The notes beneath the pieces were generated by a model. The model did no database searches, had not been told where the DNA came from, and saw only the letters and a list, made by a program, of their open reading frames with translations. A DNA stretch of 64,000 bases from Trissonchulus latispiculum (taxonomy: Eukaryota > Nematoda > Enoplea > Enoplida > Ironidae): positions 1 to 64,000 of the forward strand of contig JASAND010028444.1 of NCBI GenBank assembly GCA_030248195.1, given 5' to 3'. Shown piece after piece: positions 59,051-64,000 of the stretch (the stretch's first letter is position 1; each line of letters begins with the position of its first letter). Both the position numbers and the translations under genes were made by a program.

Positions 59051-61091
59051 TCTCCCCAGGGCTTACCGCCCGAGCTCCTGCGAGGGACACATAAACCAAA
59101 AGAAGGAAGAAATTTACCCAATAATGAAAATTTGTGACTGAATTTTGGTAAATGGGTCTCAGCACATAAGTCAGAATACAAAAAGAAATACGAAAATACA
59201 AGACTAAACTAAACTTGACTAAGTAAGAAACATAATAAAAATGACATGGCGACAAAAGACTAGTGAAGACCAGCCATAAAAACACGCATGGGAAACTGCC
59301 ATTGTAATGCCACGGGACGGTGCGTGAATGGGCGACCCATGATCCTCCAGCCGCAGCGGCGGGGATCTCGTACCTGTATAAAAAGTAAACCAAATGAACA
59401 AAATGAGAACCCAAATGTCAGCTTCGTCTGGGTCTTTTCAAGCTAGGGTACGGAGGTAACCAACCTCCCGCCAAATTTAGGGTGTGCCAACTCCGGCTGG
59501 GTGGGTGGGGGGCCTAGCCTCGCATCGCTAACTCAGTTCCCTTCGGATCTCCTGCAAAATTAAAAAGACGAAATGTAATTAATAGAGTAATTTAGGGGAA
59601 TGGGTAATGAAATTAAGTTAATCCCAGTGTTTCGCGTGTGAGGAGGAGTAAGTTTGTGGAGTCTTTAAGTAAAATATAAGTAAATTAAAAGAGTTACAAA
59701 GTAACCCTACACATGCTTAAGCACGTATAAAAAGGACCAAAAGGGTACGGAGAGTCCCCAAGTACCCTCGTGGTACTTATAAAAATAAAGTAAATTAAAT
59801 TAGGAAGGGGTTAGAATGGAGTCTTAGAGTTACTAAAAACGCGAAACACTGGTTAAAATATTAGTAGAAAGTCCCTTAAAAATGATAATTTTGGAGAAGA
59901 TCCTCCTAACCGCGCATGCAGGCCTTACAGTGGAATAGGGGCATATAATTCGGGATACTTTGGCGCTCTGGAGTGGGAAACGAAACTGACATTTTACCAA
60001 GAAAATTTTTACGAGAATCAAATGACAGGTACAAATATGGACAAGGAATCGTTGGGACAACTAAAAGACATACGTACTAAAATAATTTTGATAAAAATGT
60101 GGCGGCAGTAAAGGACATAAATTGGGACATGGCTGGTGCGTCACACATCTTCTGACGTTGCGTCAGGTTACAAAATACGAATTAAAAGACACAAAACCCG
60201 CAATCAAACCCGTTAATAAAAATGCGAAAATGAAACTTTCAAGAAAAGAATAAACCCTGTTTAGTAAAACTTTTGAAACAGAACTTTGGTTATATGATTA
60301 AAGCAAACACAATACTGACATGGCATATAAAACTGTACATCAAATCACATATAAAAACAACATTATGCATGGAACACAGACAAAAATCACTACAAAATAC
60401 GCAAAATTTTGGTTAATTTGTAAGATAAAACTCCAGGAAAATGATAAAAAGTTAAAAAATTGGTTAGAAATTCTAATGTTTTAAATAAGAAAGCTCAAGA
60501 AAATGGTAAAATGTAAGTAGATAAATAAAGAGACTCTAACATTTGGAATAAAGTTCCGAAAAAGGTTAAATTTTAGATGTTAAGGGCATCACAAAATACG
60601 GCACAAAAAGTAAAATACGTAGATCTATATTTAAAGCACAAAATAAACTAGGTTCAAGTCACCAATTAGGAATCGTCTTCATTAGGAATTGGATCTATAT
60701 ATAGTGAAGCGTCTGTATCGCTGGAATGGCACAAATCAGGGAAGAAGGCATAGATTGAGCAAATAGTCTTCATCGGGTCGTCACAATCGGGGATTAAAAT
60801 TCTGGAAAAAGTCATCGTAAGGCAGTCTTCATAATTGAGCAATCAAATCAGGAATAGTAGTCCAAGTAGAGGTAGTCAGTAATTGAGATTCAGGTCAATA
60901 GGAATGGCAATGATGGAAAAAGGCAATGAAATAGGATAACATAGTAAATAGCACCGCCGCTGGATTGATGGAATAATAGAATGATATGATAGAATACAAG
61001 ACCTCCGCCGTTAGTATGATACCTCCGCCGTCGTAATGAAACCTCCGCCGTCATAATGATACCTCCGCCGTAAAAGATGTTACATCCGCCG
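59051..61091. other. LTR element interior without recognised genes
   Basis: Short frames only. The part near 60100-60650 is AT-rich. No reverse transcriptase motif was seen in any frame. Confidence 0.6.
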
Positions 61092-61095
61092 TCAG
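60953..61095. repeat. CCTCCGCCGT short tandem repeat
   Basis: Five to six units of about 22 bp of the form ACCTCCGCCGTCATAATGAT, just 3' of the gag-like frame within the LTR element. Confidence 0.8.
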
Positions 61096-61451
61096 TGACA
61101 GGAAAGGGAAATCCTTCTCATCTCATCATCGAAACCATCCTCATGTTGGTCATCATGACCCTGCTCCGTAAATTCCTCCTGAAGTTCCTCCTTTTTGGAG
61201 GCTTTATTTTTGGCCGAATCCGATCGCAGGAACGGTCTACTAAGCGTAGCGCTCGTAGAAGCTGGGCCAGCCGGTGCTTTGCTTGTCGAGGACTGGGTAG
61301 AGGAATGCTTGCTCAGGCCCGGTTGAGGAAATAACCGCCCAAAGCCGTCTGGAATCACGGGCCCGTTGTCCATAGCGTTACTTGAGGTGGCCGTATCAGC
61401 CGGCCTAGTCGAAGCCTTAGTCGTTTTCACTGGTGAATGTTGTACCGACAT
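61092..61451 (-). CDS. Gag-position protein of the LTR element, 119 aa
   Basis: The first frame after the presumed 5' LTR. It is Ser/Thr/Ala/Pro-rich at the start (KTTKASTRPADTATSS) and becomes acidic and Lys-rich (KNKASKKEELQEEF). There is no zinc knuckle. Position supports a truncated Gag; sequence alone does not. Confidence 0.4.
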   Translation of the reverse strand: MSVQHSPVKTTKASTRPADTATSSNAMDNGPVIPDGFGRLFPQPGLSKHSSTQSSTSKAPAGPASTSATLSRPFLRSDSAKNKASKKEELQEEFTEQGHDDQHEDGFDDEMRRISLSCH

Positions 61452-61719
61452 TTATAAAATTTTCTAGGAAAAGTTACGCAAAAGATAAGGCTGAAAATTA
61501 TACACGTACAATTAGTTAAAATAGAAAGTCAAGTTAAAACAAAACACTTAAAAGAACAGCTGAATTACCCAAGAAAAATACCAGGAGATCAGATCCGAGG
61601 AACAAAAGGAAAAACAAATGAATACCACTACACAAAGGGAAAAGGCAAAAATACAAGCAGTAAAAATCAAACCAAACTAAGGAAAGACAAGAAAAGAAGG
61701 TCGAGGACTGGCAGCCTAA

Positions 61720-62632
61720 TGTAAAGTTGGAAGGGTATGGACAACCAAACTTTACGGGTGGAAACTGTGCGCGTATGGAAACGACGAACCTGGAGGAGAC
61801 ATGTTCCAGTCGACCTGGGCAGGATCTCGCCAAAAATAATTAGATCTTACCGACGACTAAATGAAGCTCACTAAGGGACGAATAACTACCTAACTATCAA
61901 CTGTAGAAAGAACTTTGTATAAATTAAATACACACTCAGAGAATAATTAACCTACCTAAGATTGGAACAACTCAGAATCCTACCTACCGACTATACAATT
62001 CAAACAAAACCTAAACTAAGAACACCCTAACGGCTCAGTGACTGAGACCGCATTTAATAAAAGATAAACAAGGGGAGCGACTCCCGAAAAAGCACGGAAC
62101 AGTGAACGAAATTTTTGACAAAAGAACATTCATGATAAAATTACAAAGAAATAGAAATTCAGACAGGAACAAACTCTAAGAACTAATACAGTTAAAAGGG
62201 ACACAAATAAATTTCAGGCATAAATAAAGAACCACATTACTCAACACAGATTTAACCCTCAATGTATATAGTCCCTTTCCCTACGCCGTTGAAAAAGACA
62301 AGACTGACTAGTTTTAAAGTGAAGGCTGAGAAAGATGCCTAGTGAATTTTGATTGGTCCATTTTGAGACCCCCTTTGCAGACGGGATGCTCAGCGCGCAT
62401 CCAGAGAATTTTCAAAAAACAAGCAGCGCCACCTAGCAGCTAAGTGGGCTGAATAAAACACAACGCATTTTAACATAGAAAATATCAAATTTCAAACTAA
62501 TTTCAATACAAATTTACACAACACATATTTCTCACCAAAAATACCTCTCTAACTAAAATCTCACATTAAAATACCCTCACTAAAAATACACACAACTCAC
62601 AAGAGGGACAGACGCAACGTCTCCCTATTACA
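61720..62632 (-). repeat. LTR, 5' copy on the minus strand, 913 bp
   Basis: Matches 57885-59050 except for an internal deletion of about 250 bp and a few small indels. Confidence 0.88.
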
Positions 62633-62771
62633 CTAAAAATACCCAATTTGTGGCCAATTCGCGACTCCCCCCCCCCCCAACTCCCCGAAAATTTTTGGGG
62701 GGTTGCAAAAATGGCTGGGGGGGTTACCCCCGCCCAACCCCCCCCACCCCAATTACACCTATGCCCCACCC

Positions 62772-62863
62772 TATAGGTGTGCAAAAATTCAGGTTGGGGG
62801 TTGAAAAGTTTAGGGGGGGGGGTCGGCCGATTTGGGGGGAGGGGTCCCCCCTAACACACCTGT
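62772..62863. mobile_element. Short G-rich element with TAGGTGTG ends
   Basis: TATAGGTGTG and CACACCTGTG bound about 90 bp, directly abutting family B copies on both sides. Probably an internally deleted relative. Confidence 0.45.
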
Positions 62864-62869
62864 GCCCCC

Positions 62870-63433
62870 CATAGGTGTACCACCTGTTTGGGTTGGGGGG
62901 GGGAGTAGAAGGTCCAAATTTGGCTCGGGGGACCCCACCCAAATCCGAAATTTGGGGGGGAGGGGAGGACCCCCCTAAACTGTACCCAAGTTTTTTTAGC
63001 TAAAAATGCTCCTTTTTCGATGTACAGTACTTTAAACGTACTCAAAAGCTTCTGTCAATAGTTTTCGTATGCGGAAATAGGGCTTGAAAATTGACAAATT
63101 TGTACCAAAATATCCCTAAATTAGCCCAGATTGTGGTTTATAATTGCGTATATTACCTTTTAATTGCTATAAATAACCATCTTTAGCTGTTTATAGGTGA
63201 TTTGCAGCCTATTTTTCTAATTTTTTTCCAAAATTTTCAGAATTGCAAAAAATTTTTCAAACATTTTGCATTTTTTTTCTAGGTTTCGAGTTTGGACACA
63301 ATTTTAGGGGGGGAGGGGGGTTTGAGCTCGGTTTGGGGGGGGGAGTAGTTGAGGTTGGGAAGGGTTGAGGGGGTCTCTGGCCTCTCCGTGGGGGAGTCTC
63401 ACAGGGGGTAAACTGTAGCCTGGTACACCTATG
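62870..63433. mobile_element. G-rich MITE, family B relative
   Basis: CATAGGTGTACC and GGTACACCTATG are exact inverted ends. G runs lie near both termini and the centre is AT-rich. The flanks are C runs, so a duplication cannot be judged. Confidence 0.65.
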
Positions 63434-63614
63434 CCCCCCCAATTTTTATATTTTGATGCCAAAGATCTCATTTTCAGCCGTTTCCAATGCCAAAAAACAT
63501 TCAACCATGAAGTGCATAATTTTATCATTAGACAGGAGTTCTAAACTGGAAAACTTGATTCCCCAAATTTTCGACCCCCTTTGCCCCTCCCCCCAAGAAT
63601 TTTGACTTATCCTT

Positions 63615-64000
63615 GTAGCGGTACCAGAGTGAAACTAGCCTAACACAAAAGTACCGTTACCCCGCGAGAGCAACTCAAGCGAGGAGACCGTGGCACAAGT
63701 GAATAACACACCAACCGCGCAGGAGCCGGCCGGGGAAGCCTCGCCAAATAAATAGCCCTAGTGAGTGGGTGACACCCGCTCACCTCAGAAATAACACTAA
63801 ACTAACCTAGGAGCTCAGTAATGACCTACCAAAAGTACACACAGCTAGTGGAGATATTTAATAAAGTACAACAAGTATTTATGGAAATATAGCAGAAATA
63901 GAAATAACAAGTATATAAATTTAGGGGGGACAAAGCCCAACAAATACGTATAGTTATAAAGTAAATAAACACACACACAGACTCACCTATAATTTATGAA
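63615..64000. mobile_element. Probable start of a second LTR element, cut by the window edge
   Basis: After a decayed family B core the sequence changes to TGTAGCGGTACCAG... It runs through GAGCTCAGTAATGACC, ATTTAATAAAG and GGGACAAAGCCC, in the same order as CGGCTCAGTGACTGAGACC, ATTTAATAAAAG and GGGGAGCGAC in the LTR at 57885. This suggests a diverged relative; only one end is in view. Confidence 0.4.

Larger units (their letters stand above)
57885..62632 (-). mobile_element. Non-autonomous LTR retrotransposon, 4.75 kb
   Basis: Two direct repeats start TGTAAAG and end TTACA (57885-59050 and 61720-62632), near identical except for a 250-bp gap in the second. CTAA is duplicated at both outer edges (57881-57884 and 62633-62636). 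The purine-rich GGGGAGA next to the 57885-59050 repeat, read on the minus strand, suggests a polypurine tract and so a minus orientation. The 2.7-kb interior has one gag-position frame and no reverse transcriptase, protease or integrase motif. No TGG-type primer-binding site was found next to the 5' LTR. Confidence 0.88.
57484..62763. mobile_element. G-rich MITE family B, copy 2, split by an LTR element
   Basis: The left part 57484-57884 and right part 62633-62763 join across the LTR element to give a sequence colinear with copy 1 in reverse orientation. CCCCACCC flanks both outer ends (57476-57483 and 62764-62771). The 8-bp duplication agrees with copy 1. Confidence 0.85.

Noticed and set aside
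62566..63528. Several 60-75-codon Pro/Gly-rich frames near the right end
   Set aside because: They are translations of G- and C-run MITEs and show no conserved motif.

Overview
This is eukaryotic nuclear DNA. It is AT-rich, has GT-AG introns, and is very dense in transposons. Three genes could be rebuilt exon by exon: an inositol 2-dehydrogenase-like oxidoreductase, the splicing factor YJU2/CCDC94, and the FG-nucleoporin NUP54. Their protein sequences, long repeat-filled introns and the variety of DNA transposons fit an invertebrate animal, possibly an early-branching one such as a sponge; the species cannot be fixed from the sequence alone.

Layout. 1-0.9 kb: a plus-strand terminal exon of unknown function, followed by two arrays of tandem repeats (1.1-2.6 kb). 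3.0-17.3 kb: the 7-exon iolG-like gene on the minus strand. Its introns hold a 304-bp-arm fold-back element, a 60-bp array, a 140-150-bp satellite, a TA-flanked fold-back element and a TTAA-flanked element. 17.3-22.3 kb: intergenic, with short hairpins. 22.3-26.2 kb: YJU2, minus strand, 7 exons. 27.1-28.6 kb: a composite fold-back element. 29.7-42.3 kb: NUP54, minus strand, 9 exons, with a possible small secreted-protein gene on the opposite strand inside intron 6. 43-48.9 kb: fold-back elements, satellites and G-rich MITEs. 49.15-57.47 kb: a complete 8.3-kb Mutator-superfamily element with long terminal inverted repeats and a 9-bp target duplication. It carries one 1112-aa protein that joins a DDE transposase, a Cys-rich segment and a ubiquitin-specific-protease-like domain. 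57.9-62.6 kb: a non-autonomous LTR retroelement lying inside a G-rich MITE. 63.6 kb to the end: probably the edge of a second, related LTR.

The three conserved genes are housekeeping genes with no shared pathway. They share the minus strand and the transposon families in their introns. The most notable content is the transposon biology: the transposase-USP fusion, a poly-G MITE family with 5-bp target duplications (six copies), a second G-rich family with 8-bp duplications, and nested insertions that can be ordered in time.

Exon joins were made by hand from splice sites and reading phase. All three multi-exon models close in frame at lengths typical of their families.
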